Shown here in pieces: positions 27,002 to 37,030 of a DNA stretch of 64,000 nucleotides. A program made the position numbers and the translations under genes. This DNA is from Nitrospira sp. MA-1 (GTDB taxonomy: Bacteria; Nitrospirota; Nitrospiria; Nitrospirales; UBA8639), in contig JAQJDB010000006.1 of NCBI GenBank assembly GCA_032139905.1, positions 682,001-746,000 of the forward strand, written 5' to 3'. Under the pieces are notes generated by a model that saw nothing but the letters and a program-made list of their open reading frames with translations, ran no database searches and was not told where the DNA came from. Numbering within the stretch: the stretch's first letter is position 1; the number at the start of each line of letters is the position of its first letter.

Positions 27002-28021
27002 ATGAAGAAATTTACAATATCCCCACTTGTCCTTTCTGGAGTAATCATCATTAGCCTGGTAATAGGGGCATTGATCTGGAGGGTGAGTTCTCCGTACTTT
27101 GGGGTTGTACGAGGCTTTTTAAGTCCGCAGTTAGAGAACGTTGGTTCCGGTCCCTGGTCGATTGGAATTTACAAGGGTGAATCTCCATTTGAATTACATG
27201 ATCCTGAAGACATCTCGAATCCCGTTCTTACGGCAAAGGATGTTAAAGATGTCGATGCCAAATTTGTAGCCGATCCCTTTATGACAACCAAAGATGGTCG
27301 TTTTTATCTGTTTTTCGAAGTGTTGAATCAGGCCAATAATCAGGGAGATATTGGATATGCCGAAAGCGAGGATGGTAAAAAATGGGAATACAAGAATATT
27401 CTTATCAATGAACCGTTCCACCTATCCTATCCTTACGTGTTTGAATGGGAAAGCAATGATTACCTAATACTGGAGAGTCACGAGGATCTCTCGATCAGAC
27501 TATATCGGGCCAAGTCATTTCCTGCGGAATGGCAATTCGTGAAAAGCATTTTCAATGGAGAGCACTATGTGGACCCCTCAATTTTTCGATATGAGAATAT
27601 CTGGTGGTTGTTTTATACAAACCCACAAAATGACGCATTAAATCTCTATTATGCTGACGAGTTAATGGGGGATTGGAAGCCTCATCCGATGAATCCGATC
27701 GTGAAATTAAATAAGCATATTGCCAGGCCGGGCGGAAGGGTTCTTGTTCATGATGGGCGGATTTACCGGTTCACTCAAGATACTGAGCCACGTTATGGTA
27801 TTCAGGTGTTCGCCTTTGAAATAGAAAAATTATCAAAAACCGTCTATAAAGAAAAAATCGTTTCAGAAAAACCTGTCGTCACGATGTCAGGAGAAGGTTG
27901 GAATGCGTATGGCATGCACCATGTCGACCCGCATTTCATCAATGGGCAATGGATAGCCGCGGTTGATGGAAGATGCGGGCCCAGTTCAATCCCTTGTAAA
28001 ACATATTCAAAAAGAAAATAG
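27002..28021 (+). CDS. membrane-anchored five-bladed beta-propeller protein (GH43/GIPC-transferase N-terminal-like)
   Basis: A 339-residue protein with one N-terminal membrane segment (about residues 8-27). A propeller-like domain follows, with repeated blades such as FVADPFMTTKDGRFYLFFEV, IGYAESEDGKKWEY, PYVFEWESNDYLILES, YVDPSIFRYENIWWLFYT and HVDPHFINGQWIAAVDG. The spaced Asp residues in DPF/DPS/DPH-type turns resemble GH43-like folds and the N-terminal domain of glucosamine inositolphosphorylceramide transferases. Whether it is catalytic is uncertain. A good ribosome site (ggaag) precedes ATG 27002. In this context it may bind or trim the glycan at the membrane. Confidence 0.7.
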   Translation: MKKFTISPLVLSGVIIISLVIGALIWRVSSPYFGVVRGFLSPQLENVGSGPWSIGIYKGESPFELHDPEDISNPVLTAKDVKDVDAKFVADPFMTTKDGRFYLFFEVLNQANNQGDIGYAESEDGKKWEYKNILINEPFHLSYPYVFEWESNDYLILESHEDLSIRLYRAKSFPAEWQFVKSIFNGEHYVDPSIFRYENIWWLFYTNPQNDALNLYYADELMGDWKPHPMNPIVKLNKHIARPGGRVLVHDGRIYRFTQDTEPRYGIQVFAFEIEKLSKTVYKEKIVSEKPVVTMSGEGWNAYGMHHVDPHFINGQWIAAVDGRCGPSSIPCKTYSKRK

Positions 28022-28714
28022 GCGGCTCAATAATTATGTTGTCGGTAGAAGCCTGTCGGAAAATTTCACATAAAACGCCCCCATTGATTTGGAATTTGGT
28101 TACCCCAACCTCAACCTCTTATCCTAAACCCTTATTCAAGTACCGCCGGGATGGGTGACAGTTGCTGATCGGTTGGTGAACCAGCTCTGTCAAGCTGTCC
28201 CTTCTTTGTCGGAGCCCATGATGGGATCCAAATTGAAGGGACCCTCAACCTCCTAGCCGAGGATGTTTGGGAATGGCAGTAAGACAGGCAGCAAAAATCA
28301 TAAGAGGAAATCTTAAAAGCCTAAGGCTGGGAGCATTTCGGGACGATAGATAAAAGGAGTCTGAATGGGCTGTTTCTGAAATGGGTGCAATTATTCTCCA
28401 GTCGGCAATATGTCATCCAGCGGATTGAAACTCTGAGTGAGTAATTCGTTACTTCTCATATAATCTGAGAAAAGGTTTCGTCTATTGATGGTTTAACCCG
28501 GAGTTGAATGAAGGTTTTCCCATGCAAATTTGCTGTAGATGGTTATTCGGTCATGGGTTCAACCCCCAAATTAATAGAAATGCCAGCAATATCTATGAAC
28601 TATCTACTACCTTGCTCAACGTAAAGAAAGGAATGAGTTTTGCTTTCATTGTAATCTCGGTTGAGTAGCTAGGTCCCTCACCCAAGTTATAAGTTGAATT
28701 AGGATAGGGCAATT
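28022..28714. other. intergenic region, possible ABC-ATPase (LolD-like) remnant
   Basis: About 690 bp with no intact gene. Near 28555-28665 the + strand reads NRNASNIYEL...LNVKKGMSFAFIV, which recalls the stretch after Walker B in LolD-type ATPases (RNA-x2-I-x2-L...LN-x3-GT-x-F). No Walker motifs survive. The identification is tentative. Confidence 0.25.
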
Positions 28715-29821
28715 TTGAAAAATTGGATTAAAATTTTTCTCATTAATATTGGCGTGGTGATCCTAATTTTTGTCCTCGCCGAAATCGGGTTGAGGGCCTA
28801 TTCTACCCTCAAATCTTGTCTGATGGAGCAATGTGACGGATCCTTATTCACGAGGTTCAATCTCTTCCATGAAAATAAGATGATTGGCCTTTCCACCCTC
28901 GATCCCCTCCTGGGGTATAAGCCCAATCCGGGTTTTAGGGGGTTCATTCATCATCCACCGTATTGGGATAACGTGTATGTCTCTATTGACCGCCACGGAT
29001 TTCGTCAACATAGCGATGACAACACAATGAGTGATCATTCCGGAACAAAAGTGTTAACCGTGGGTGATAGTTTCACTTTTGGCGACCAAGTGAATAACTC
29101 TCAAACCTGGCCGGCTTGTCTCGCACAAAAAACAGGTCATAAGGTTTTAAATGGCGGAGTGGGTGGTTATGGAGTTCTTCAATCGGTCTTGAGAGCTGAA
29201 CAGGAAGTCGCCAAGCATGGACCTTTTGACACCATTATCTGGTCGATTACAGTGGGAGCAGATTCTCGTCGCGCTCGATTAATGGTTCGGTCGAATTTCC
29301 CTAAGCCCCATATCGCCACGGTGGAAGGAAAGACGAGGATGGTGCCGCCAATGGATTTTAATCCTTCTCCGGATTTCATGTGGTTGCTTGGATATTCGGT
29401 GATCCTTCAGAGGCATTTGTTGCCGATACTTCAGAAAAGATGGAATTTTGAATATGACGGACGATATGAAATTCCAGGGAGGAATGCTGCAGAAATAGAG
29501 GATATCATTGATTTTACCTTTCAACAATATGCCAAGCTTACGGGGACGAAAAGAAAGGTAATCTTACTACAGTATGGTCAGGGAATTTTTCTGGACGAGG
29601 GCTTTGAAAGAAGAAATAATGAACGAGAGCTGATTAGAAAATATGGGGAAAAATATGATCTTGAAATAATTGATTCATTTGATGAGATTTATGTTCCTGA
29701 AAAGAGGGAGGAGCTTTGGTTTGGATATAGGGACCATGGTCATCACACCCCTTATGGGAATAGAGTGGTCTGCGATGTTGTTTTTAATTGGCTCACAAAG
29801 GACACTTCCAAAGTATTTTAG
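28715..29821 (+). CDS. membrane-anchored SGNH/GDSL hydrolase-family protein
   Basis: A 368-residue protein starting at TTG 28715, supported by aggatagg just upstream. A single N-terminal membrane segment (~7-25) leaves the rest outside the cytoplasm. SGNH blocks are seen: VGDSFTFGD (block I, Ser119), NGGVGGYG (146-153, block II/III glycine and Asn) and the terminal D-x2-H in YRDHGHHTPYGN (Asp340/His343). Relatives act as sugar O-acetyltransferases or esterases in exopolysaccharide loci (AlgX-like folds). The direction of the reaction here cannot be told from sequence. Confidence 0.8.
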   Translation: MKNWIKIFLINIGVVILIFVLAEIGLRAYSTLKSCLMEQCDGSLFTRFNLFHENKMIGLSTLDPLLGYKPNPGFRGFIHHPPYWDNVYVSIDRHGFRQHSDDNTMSDHSGTKVLTVGDSFTFGDQVNNSQTWPACLAQKTGHKVLNGGVGGYGVLQSVLRAEQEVAKHGPFDTIIWSITVGADSRRARLMVRSNFPKPHIATVEGKTRMVPPMDFNPSPDFMWLLGYSVILQRHLLPILQKRWNFEYDGRYEIPGRNAAEIEDIIDFTFQQYAKLTGTKRKVILLQYGQGIFLDEGFERRNNERELIRKYGEKYDLEIIDSFDEIYVPEKREELWFGYRDHGHHTPYGNRVVCDVVFNWLTKDTSKVF

Positions 29822-30143
29822 TTGTCCAACTCAAACGCATTCTAGTATTTCGATATTCTCCTATGAAATATTTGAGCTATGAAAGAAGGTGTTTAACAAA
29901 AAATCTCTCCTTTTTCAATAGACGAGTTGTAGCCGTGATAGGTAAAAGTGGCCTGCCAAAACCATTCATAATGCGGGCGTATATGGCATAAATATACATG
30001 GATAGTAGTGGGTAACGAAAAGTCCAAAGCCGTCAAATCCGTAATAATACGCTGACGTAAATGGTAGAGAGTAGTTGGACAGAGAGTGCAGGGTCTGTAA
30101 TAGTCACACTTTTCCGAATTCGTGACAAAACTTAAGGATTAAT
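29822..30143. other. intergenic region
   Basis: About 320 bp. Only short frames without motifs; no hairpin or promoter stands out. Confidence 0.4.
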
Positions 30144-31010
30144 ATGTTTGGAAGCAAAATGAAGAATACAGAAGAAACTGGGTGCTCTAGTGCAGATGTG
30201 GTAACCATTATTCAACCTGATTCCGGCTGGAAAATTATTAATTTTAAAGAGCTGAATGATTATCGAGATCTGTTTTACTTCCTCACTTGGCGGGATATTA
30301 AGGCGTTATATGCGCAAACCGTTTTGGGATTTTCATGGGCAATCATTCAACCCCTTGTGCAGATCATAATTTTCACGGTTATTTTTGGAAAAGTTGCGGA
30401 ACTGCCAACGGAGGGAATTCCCTATATTTTATTTTCAAGTGTGGCAGTGATCCCCTGGACGTATATGTCACAGGCGCTCACGCAATCGAGTCAAAGCCTC
30501 CTTCAGGGATCGAATATATTGGGAAAGATTTATTTTCCTCGAATAATTTTTCCCATTACTCCAGTTTTGGCGAAGCTGGTTGATTTTGGAATTTCCCTGT
30601 TCATTGTCCTCTGTATCATGTTGTATTATCGAGTGTCGCCCACATGGAATCTCCTGCTTTTCCCCGTGCTGGTAGTCATGATGATGGCTGTCCCGTTGGG
30701 TATAGGATTGTGGCTATCTTCACTGGCCATTCGATTTCGTGATATCAAACAAGCCATGCCATTTTTTATTCAAATGCTCATGTATACTGCCCCAATCGTC
30801 TATTCGGCATCATCAATCCCTGAGGGGTATCGGTTGCTGTACTCGCTAAATCCTCTCGTAGGCGTCATAGAGGGTTTCAGAGCGTGTTTGCTAGGTACGC
30901 CCATTCCCTGGCTGTACATCTGGCCTGGAGCACTGACAGCGGTCCTGTTGGTCATCAGTGGAGCGGTGTATTTTAAGCGGATGGAGCGTATCATTGTGGA
31001 TGTGATTTAA
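30144..31010 (+). CDS. wzm: polysaccharide ABC exporter, permease subunit (Wzm)
   Basis: A 288-residue inner-membrane protein of the ABC-2 family. The cytoplasmic N-terminus contains the conserved [20 protein letters not shown] coupling region, followed by about six membrane segments and the conserved [16 protein letters not shown] near the C-terminus. A ribosome site (aagga) supports ATG 30144. With the ATPase 26 bp downstream it would export a completed lipid-linked polysaccharide across the inner membrane. Confidence 0.92.
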   Translation: MFGSKMKNTEETGCSSADVVTIIQPDSGWKIINFKELNDYRDLFYFLTWRDIKALYAQTVLGFSWAIIQPLVQIIIFTVIFGKVAELPTEGIPYILFSSVAVIPWTYMSQALTQSSQSLLQGSNILGKIYFPRIIFPITPVLAKLVDFGISLFIVLCIMLYYRVSPTWNLLLFPVLVVMMMAVPLGIGLWLSSLAIRFRDIKQAMPFFIQMLMYTAPIVYSASSIPEGYRLLYSLNPLVGVIEGFRACLLGTPIPWLYIWPGALTAVLLVISGAVYFKRMERIIVDVI

Positions 31011-31036
31011 GAAACCAGATCATTATCAGGAAAACC

Positions 31037-32380
31037 ATGAAAAACCGAAATTTTGCCATCAAAATAGAAAATATCAGTAAATGCTATCGGATCGGATTGA
31101 AAGAGACCATCCAGGATAATTTATTTAACACCGTATGGAATTTCATCAAAAATCCTCTCAAGAATTACCGTGTCTATCGCTCCCTCTATAATTTCGACGA
31201 TGTGAATCCCAATCAAGATACCAATCCTCCCGATGTCATCTGGGCTGTCAAAAATGTCTCGTTTGACGTGAAAGAAGGGGAAGTTATCGGCATTATCGGG
31301 AGCAATGGCGCTGGCAAATCCACCCTCCTGAAAATTCTGTCGAAAATTACCTATCCAACCAGTGGGCAGGTCACGATCCGTGGAAGGCTTTCAAGTCTTC
31401 TCGAGGTTGGAACCGGATTTCATCCGGAGCTGACAGGGAGAGAAAATGTCTACCTGAATGGGACCATTTTAGGCATGCGGAAGAAAGAAATCGACAGAAA
31501 ATTTGATGAAATTGTGGATTTTTCAGGAGTAGAAAAATTTATCGATACTCCTGTGAAACGGTATTCGAGTGGCATGAAAGTGCGTCTGGCATTTGCCGTC
31601 GCCGCTCATCTTGAGCCGGAGATTTTGATTGTTGATGAGGTGTTGGCGGTCGGCGACGCACGTTTCCAACAGAAATGTCTGGATAAAATGAAAGAGGTTG
31701 GCCAACATGGGCGCACCGTACTGTTCGTCTCGCATAATATGCCGGCCGTCACTCGACTATGTTCCAGGTCGATTTTGCTTGACGGGGGAAGAGTACAACA
31801 GGATGGTCCAACCCATGAAGTCATAACAAGTTATATGAACTCAGATAAATGTACCAAAGCTGAGCGTAGATGGACTAATGTTATGGAGGCACCTGGAGAC
31901 GAAGTCGTTCGATTATGCGGAGTAAGAGTGCGGACACAGGATGGCCTGGTGTCGGATGTTGCAGATATTAGCCAACCTATTCGAATTGAAATAGAATACG
32001 AAATACTTCAACCGGGCTATGTGCTGCGGATCTATTACCATGTTTTCAATGAAGAGGGTATTGAAGCTTTTTTACCGATCGAAAATGATATGGCCTGGAG
32101 GCAGAAACCGCGCCCCATTGGGCGATACGTGAGTACGTCCGTGATTCCTGAAAATTTGCTTTCCGAGGGGAGGTATTTTATTTCGCCGACGATAGGCACC
32201 GAAAATCCCTGGGTGAAGCGCTTGAGAGTTAATGAGGTGGTGGCATTTCATGTGATTGACAGTATGGATGGTAATGGGGCTCGTGTTGATTCCGTCGGAC
32301 ATATCCCGGGAGTGGTCCGGCCGCTCTTAAAGTGGGAAACGCAATTTAACCCAAAAGAAGCATACGTAGAAAAGACCTAA
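31037..32380 (+). CDS. wzt: polysaccharide ABC exporter, ATPase subunit with C-terminal glycan-binding domain (Wzt)
   Basis: A 447-residue ATPase. Walker A is GSNGAGKST (88-96), the signature is YSSGMKVR, Walker B/D-loop is [12 protein letters not shown], and the switch His lies in FVSHNM. Residues ~285-430 form a beta-sandwich extension ([13 protein letters not shown]...[12 protein letters not shown]...) like the Wzt C-terminal domain, which in characterised systems recognises the capped end of the O-chain. That extension implies a chain with a specific terminal modification, matching the methyltransferases nearby. Confidence 0.93.
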   Translation: MKNRNFAIKIENISKCYRIGLKETIQDNLFNTVWNFIKNPLKNYRVYRSLYNFDDVNPNQDTNPPDVIWAVKNVSFDVKEGEVIGIIGSNGAGKSTLLKILSKITYPTSGQVTIRGRLSSLLEVGTGFHPELTGRENVYLNGTILGMRKKEIDRKFDEIVDFSGVEKFIDTPVKRYSSGMKVRLAFAVAAHLEPEILIVDEVLAVGDARFQQKCLDKMKEVGQHGRTVLFVSHNMPAVTRLCSRSILLDGGRVQQDGPTHEVITSYMNSDKCTKAERRWTNVMEAPGDEVVRLCGVRVRTQDGLVSDVADISQPIRIEIEYEILQPGYVLRIYYHVFNEEGIEAFLPIENDMAWRQKPRPIGRYVSTSVIPENLLSEGRYFISPTIGTENPWVKRLRVNEVVAFHVIDSMDGNGARVDSVGHIPGVVRPLLKWETQFNPKEAYVEKT

Positions 32381-32587
32381 GTGTAATCTGAGGAATATAA
32401 CATTTTTATTTTCTCCAGAGGATTCGCTCTTTCTCCAATATCTCACTGCGCAACTTTCCCTTCAACTTACTCCAGAAAATACTGTAATCCACAAAATTTC
32501 AAAAGTGAATCACACACATGGTGGTGTGACTGAAGCACCAGCTTGATTTTACCTATCCCAAATAAAAAAGATTCGGATAATTCATAG

Positions 32588-33766
32588 ATGAGCTCTCATC
32601 AGTCAGTAGTCTTTCAATATATAAAGACCCCAAATGAGAATAAACGGTTTTTTTGTTTACAGCAAAACATTCTTGTTTTAGCTTGGATGTTGTTTTTCAT
32701 AAAGGACTCCTTAACCCCTATTGTCCGCCCTGACTCCCAAATTTCTCGTGTGGGGTTGTTGATAAAGCAGATGCATAGTTATCTGGGATTTGTGAAAAGA
32801 AATGTTAGCTGTCTTAGCTTTTTTTGGGGTTATAAGCTTCAATTGTTAAGCAGGCAAGGGGTCGTTGAATTGCCATGCTATGGTCAAATATGTGTGCCTA
32901 TTCATAAGGGGTATAAAGTATTCGATTTCCATCGGGGGATCGCTATTAAGGTGTTTGATCATGATGTGAATGCTTCCGCTATCCGTGATGAAATTGAAAA
33001 ATTGAAGGTGGTCTCCAAGATCGAATTTGCCTCTTCTATAAAAAAATGGAGTATTGAAGAACGATGGTACGAGGAAGAATATGTGAATGGAGCATTGGAT
33101 TCCTCATATAAGCCTTTAGATTCCGCCGCGTTATTAGAGAAGTTTTTTAATGAGATCATTCAGTGTTTAACACATTTAATACTGTTTCAAAAGCCAATAT
33201 CCAAAAATGCTGTAGAACATGCTCTTGATAGGAACAGGGAATTAAGATCAAAGCTATCGTCAAAGCCGACGTTCACTGGATCAGAGCATCAAAGAATTAC
33301 ATTATTTATTGATTCCATTATGAATCGGCTCCAAACGGAAGGAAATTGCCCAATATTCTTGGTGTTTGCCCATGGTGATTTTGTTCCAGCCAATATGCTC
33401 AATACGCAACATGGAATGAAAATTATTGATTGGGAGGGTGCTGGATATTGGAGTGCATTATTTGATTTTTACAGTTATTTTTTTTATCGACCTGCTTGTA
33501 GGGAAGTGCCGGTGAGCATGTTAGGTTCAGAAGTAATGAAAGCCCTGCCGATGTTTATTTCAAAATTAACCGAACACGCTCCCGAAGTTTCAAGTAGTCT
33601 AAAGGCGCAGGAGAAAACCTATCGATGGATATTTTATATTGAGATGATCTATAGATTAGTGGATCGGCAAATGACAGATACAAATCTGGATGTTATGCAT
33701 TATATCCAAGAATACATTAAGGCTTTTAATCTTTACGAAGAACTGGCTATCGGTAAAAACGTATGA
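32588..33766 (+). CDS. APH/choline-kinase-like phosphotransferase
   Basis: A 392-residue protein whose C-terminal half has the kinase catalytic loop HGDFVPANM (Brenner motif H-G-D-x2-P-x-N) and metal-binding IIDWEGAG. These are hallmarks of aminoglycoside-phosphotransferase/choline-kinase-type enzymes. The N-terminal ~120 residues are not recognisable and the start is uncertain (weak ribosome site). In this locus it may phosphorylate a sugar, an alcohol cap or a lipid intermediate. Antibiotic resistance is unlikely given the context. Confidence 0.7.
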   Translation: MSSHQSVVFQYIKTPNENKRFFCLQQNILVLAWMLFFIKDSLTPIVRPDSQISRVGLLIKQMHSYLGFVKRNVSCLSFFWGYKLQLLSRQGVVELPCYGQICVPIHKGYKVFDFHRGIAIKVFDHDVNASAIRDEIEKLKVVSKIEFASSIKKWSIEERWYEEEYVNGALDSSYKPLDSAALLEKFFNEIIQCLTHLILFQKPISKNAVEHALDRNRELRSKLSSKPTFTGSEHQRITLFIDSIMNRLQTEGNCPIFLVFAHGDFVPANMLNTQHGMKIIDWEGAGYWSALFDFYSYFFYRPACREVPVSMLGSEVMKALPMFISKLTEHAPEVSSSLKAQEKTYRWIFYIEMIYRLVDRQMTDTNLDVMHYIQEYIKAFNLYEELAIGKNV

Positions 33767-33851
33767 CGTTTCAGAAATCTAAGCCAGACAATATAGCGGC
33801 ATCGCCGATATTCATCTTGAAGTTTTGTTGAATTGAGGGGAAAAATAGAAC

Positions 33852-35693
33852 ATGTGCGGGATAGCTGGAGAATTGCGATTCAATCAGGCGGTGGAGTCGA
33901 AAGCCGATTGGGAAAAGATTAGTGCATTGATGGCACGTCGGGGACCCAATGACCAGGGAATTTGGACCGACCATAAAGCCTGTACCTTGGTCTTCCGCCG
34001 TTTGGCCATCATTGATTTAAGTATGAATGCGCACCAACCTATGACGGCTCATAATGGTCGCTATACACTCGTTTTTAATGGGGAGATTTATAATTTTCAG
34101 GACTTGCGGAAAAAATTAGAAGGCCGTGGAGTACGATTCCGGTCAACTAGTGACACCGAAGTTGTGCTGTATGCCCTAATGGAATGGGGAACGACTGCGT
34201 TAGAACGTTTTAACGGGATGTTTGCCTTGGGTTTTTTTGATTCTGTAGAAAAGCGATTGCTATTGGCTCGCGACCATGCTGGGATGAAACCGCTATATTT
34301 TCTAAAGAAGGCCGAAGGGATGGTATTCGCATCACAATATAATCAAATATTGGCGCATCCCTTGAGCCACAATCTTGAAGTTTCACCAGAAGCACTTGGC
34401 CTCTATTTGCGGTTGGCATACATTCCTGCGCCTTATGCTCTTATGCAGGATTCCCAGATGCTTGAGCCGGGAACCTGGGTCCAATTCACGGGGAATGGAC
34501 AAATAGAAAAGGGACAGTACTTTAAATTTCCACAGTACGAAATACCAAAATTAAAAGGGCAAGAGGCTCTGGAGGCGGTGGATGCGGCAATCACAGGGGC
34601 TGTGAAACGGCATCTAATTAGTGATGTCCCGGTGGGAGCATTCCTTTCCGGTGGCATCGACTCACCTCTGGTCGTCGCGAAAATGAGATCGGTGAGTGCA
34701 GCGCCCATTGAAGTTTTCACAATCGGAACCGGAGAAGAAGCTACTGACGAAACACAGGATGCCATGGCATATGCCAGGGATTTTGGAGTCCAGCATAGGA
34801 TTGAATGTATGGATCCTGCCAAAGCGCTGGATTTTTTGGAGGATGTGATCGAAAGCTGTGGAGAGCCGTTTGGAGATTATTCTCTCTTTCCCACCATGAT
34901 GGTATCCCGCCTGGCCAGTCAAAATTACAAAGTCATGCTTTCCGGTGATGGCGGTGATGAATTGTTTTGGGGCTATACGGGCCGCTTTGGTTCCTTGGTG
35001 AGGAATGCCGGTGATTTCCGGTACCCATTCTGGTGTCGTTGGGTCTGGCGAGGATTTAAAAGAGTTCTGCAATATGGAAATTATAACCATCTAAATCAAC
35101 GCTCCCTCGGAAACTATCATCGTCTCATGCTCACCCATCTTTCCGAACAATGGTTGAAACAAATTTTTCCTTCGCTGCCATCCTGGCCAAATGCCTATAA
35201 AGCATTTGAATACCATAGTTGCGATCCAGATCGTGCGGCACAATATTCCCGGATAAGCGAATTTGAATGTCATTTGCCCTATGTGTTGATGAAAGTGGAC
35301 CGGGCAAGTATGTTTCATTCATTAGAAGTTCGGGTCCCCCTCCTGGATAGGGAGGTTATTGAGGTAGCGGCACAAACGGACTGGCATCAGTGCCTTAATG
35401 TGGAACAAAAGACAGGAAAGATAATATTACGTCAGATCTTATCCAAATATACCAAACAACAGACTCAAGGGAAGCGGGGTTTTGAGGTGCCTATGGGTGA
35501 ATGGTTGCGTACCTCACTCCGTGAAATGGTTGAGGAAAGCCTCATGAAACGGGATGAAATGTTGGGGTTGGAAGTAAACAAGAAAGCTCTCCGACAGCTG
35601 TATGATCAGCATCTCAATGGTCGGAGCGATTATTCATGGGCGCTATGGCCTCTGCTCAGTTTATCCCTCTGGATTAATAAACATTATCATTAG
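33852..35693 (+). CDS. asnB: asparagine synthase-like amidotransferase (AsnB family)
   Basis: A 613-residue glutamine-hydrolysing amidotransferase. The start at MCGIAGE is fixed by the need for Cys as residue 2, the N-terminal nucleophile, and gagggg lies upstream. Glutaminase-domain motifs are RRGPND, FNGEIYN and SDTE. The synthetase domain has the PP-loop SGGIDSP and LSGDGGDELFWGY. The ARDHAGMKPLYF motif departs from the usual ARDRFGIKP. In polysaccharide loci such enzymes are thought to amidate uronic acids or other carboxylates rather than make free asparagine. A second copy is at 42055. Confidence 0.88.
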   Translation: MCGIAGELRFNQAVESKADWEKISALMARRGPNDQGIWTDHKACTLVFRRLAIIDLSMNAHQPMTAHNGRYTLVFNGEIYNFQDLRKKLEGRGVRFRSTSDTEVVLYALMEWGTTALERFNGMFALGFFDSVEKRLLLARDHAGMKPLYFLKKAEGMVFASQYNQILAHPLSHNLEVSPEALGLYLRLAYIPAPYALMQDSQMLEPGTWVQFTGNGQIEKGQYFKFPQYEIPKLKGQEALEAVDAAITGAVKRHLISDVPVGAFLSGGIDSPLVVAKMRSVSAAPIEVFTIGTGEEATDETQDAMAYARDFGVQHRIECMDPAKALDFLEDVIESCGEPFGDYSLFPTMMVSRLASQNYKVMLSGDGGDELFWGYTGRFGSLVRNAGDFRYPFWCRWVWRGFKRVLQYGNYNHLNQRSLGNYHRLMLTHLSEQWLKQIFPSLPSWPNAYKAFEYHSCDPDRAAQYSRISEFECHLPYVLMKVDRASMFHSLEVRVPLLDREVIEVAAQTDWHQCLNVEQKTGKIILRQILSKYTKQQTQGKRGFEVPMGEWLRTSLREMVEESLMKRDEMLGLEVNKKALRQLYDQHLNGRSDYSWALWPLLSLSLWINKHYH

Positions 35694-35999
35694 CTGTGAA
35701 AGAGTTCATGAAAAAGCAAAAAAACTAATAGTTGAACGATAATGTTGCGCAAGCCTGGCAGCCTGAGTCATTGGGGGAGAATCTCTGTTTACCCGAAAAT
35801 TTCAGGATTCAGCGGGATCCTTCCTTGTTAATCAGGATGATATTCTGAAAGACAGTTTAATCCAAATTTTCGGATGCATTTCCGCCGCAATCCATGGGCA
35901 TGGCGAGTGAGGCGTTTTCGCCTAAGATTGCATCCCAAATGGCATTTGAGCCTATCTTTAGCTGGGATATAAGTTTTTATTTCTTTGAAGAGGTTTAAT
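35694..35999. other. intergenic region
   Basis: About 300 bp. Nothing recognised beyond the ribosome site gaagagg directly before 36000. Confidence 0.4.
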
Positions 36000-36971
36000 A
36001 TGTTTAATCCGGAAAAGCCATTAGTCACGATTGCTATTCCGACCTACAATCGAGCAGACACTTACCTGAAGCACACTCTTCAAAGCGCGAAAGATCAATC
36101 CTATCAAAATGTAGAAATTATCGTTTCAGATAATTGTTCGATTGATCAAACCGAAAAAGTGGTAAAAGAATTTGATGATCCTCGCATTCGATATGTAAAG
36201 CACAGTCAAAATATCGGGCATTACAATAATTTTAAATTTTGTATAGAACAAGCACGGGGGGATTATTTTTTACTATTACAGGATGATGATCTTATTGATG
36301 AGGATTTTGTGGATGTGTGCTTGGAAACGATTAACTATTCATTCATGGATATTGGAGTTATCCGAACAGGAACTCGCTATATTGGCCCAGATGGGCAGCA
36401 AATAGGGGAGTGGCTCAATACGGTTGGTGGACTTTCCACGGAAGAATTTTTTTTGGCGTATTTATCCTTTGAGACGGGTATTTATCTCTGTAGTACCTTA
36501 TTGAATACTAAAAGGTTGAGAGAGATCGGTGGCATGCATTCAAAACACAATTTACTCTTGGATGTCATGGCAATAGCCAAATTATCCTCCCACTATGGCC
36601 GAAAGGATATTCGAGAAAGTAAGGCAAGTAATCGGAAACATCCCAATGAATTGACCGTATCTGTGAAAACTAAAGAGTGGTGTGAAGAGTCATTATTATT
36701 GGTAGATACGATGTGTCAGTTAGTTTCTGAAAAGAATATGGTGGTAAAAATAAGAAAGACAGGGAATAATTATATCTTTAGGCATAATTATAATCTGGTT
36801 AAAAAAGAGAAGGTCGTGAGTGTCCGTTTAAAGGCCTTGTTCCTGCTTTTCAGGAAATGTGGGTATTTATTTTCTATTAGCCGGTTTTTGAAATATGCCA
36901 TTCTTGATGAATGGAAAGCAGGTAAAAGGAAAATAAAACAACTGATAGGCTCTTTTGGGTATGAGGCTTAG
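36000..36971 (+). CDS. glycosyltransferase, GT2 family
   Basis: A 323-residue inverting GT-A enzyme. The start motif VTIAIPTYNRADTYLKHTL is followed by NVEIIVSDNCSIDQT and the metal-binding LLLQDDDLID (DXD). GMHSKHNLLLD is in the acceptor region. ATG 36000 has gaagagg at ideal spacing; an upstream in-frame TTG (35985) is less likely. The C-terminus is basic and may contact the membrane. Donor unknown. Confidence 0.85.
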   Translation: MFNPEKPLVTIAIPTYNRADTYLKHTLQSAKDQSYQNVEIIVSDNCSIDQTEKVVKEFDDPRIRYVKHSQNIGHYNNFKFCIEQARGDYFLLLQDDDLIDEDFVDVCLETINYSFMDIGVIRTGTRYIGPDGQQIGEWLNTVGGLSTEEFFLAYLSFETGIYLCSTLLNTKRLREIGGMHSKHNLLLDVMAIAKLSSHYGRKDIRESKASNRKHPNELTVSVKTKEWCEESLLLVDTMCQLVSEKNMVVKIRKTGNNYIFRHNYNLVKKEKVVSVRLKALFLLFRKCGYLFSISRFLKYAILDEWKAGKRKIKQLIGSFGYEA

Positions 36972-37030
36972 CGGTGGGACCAACGTGGCTGGTTCCTACC
37001 TCTCGAGTCTCCCATTGAGCAAGGAGTACC

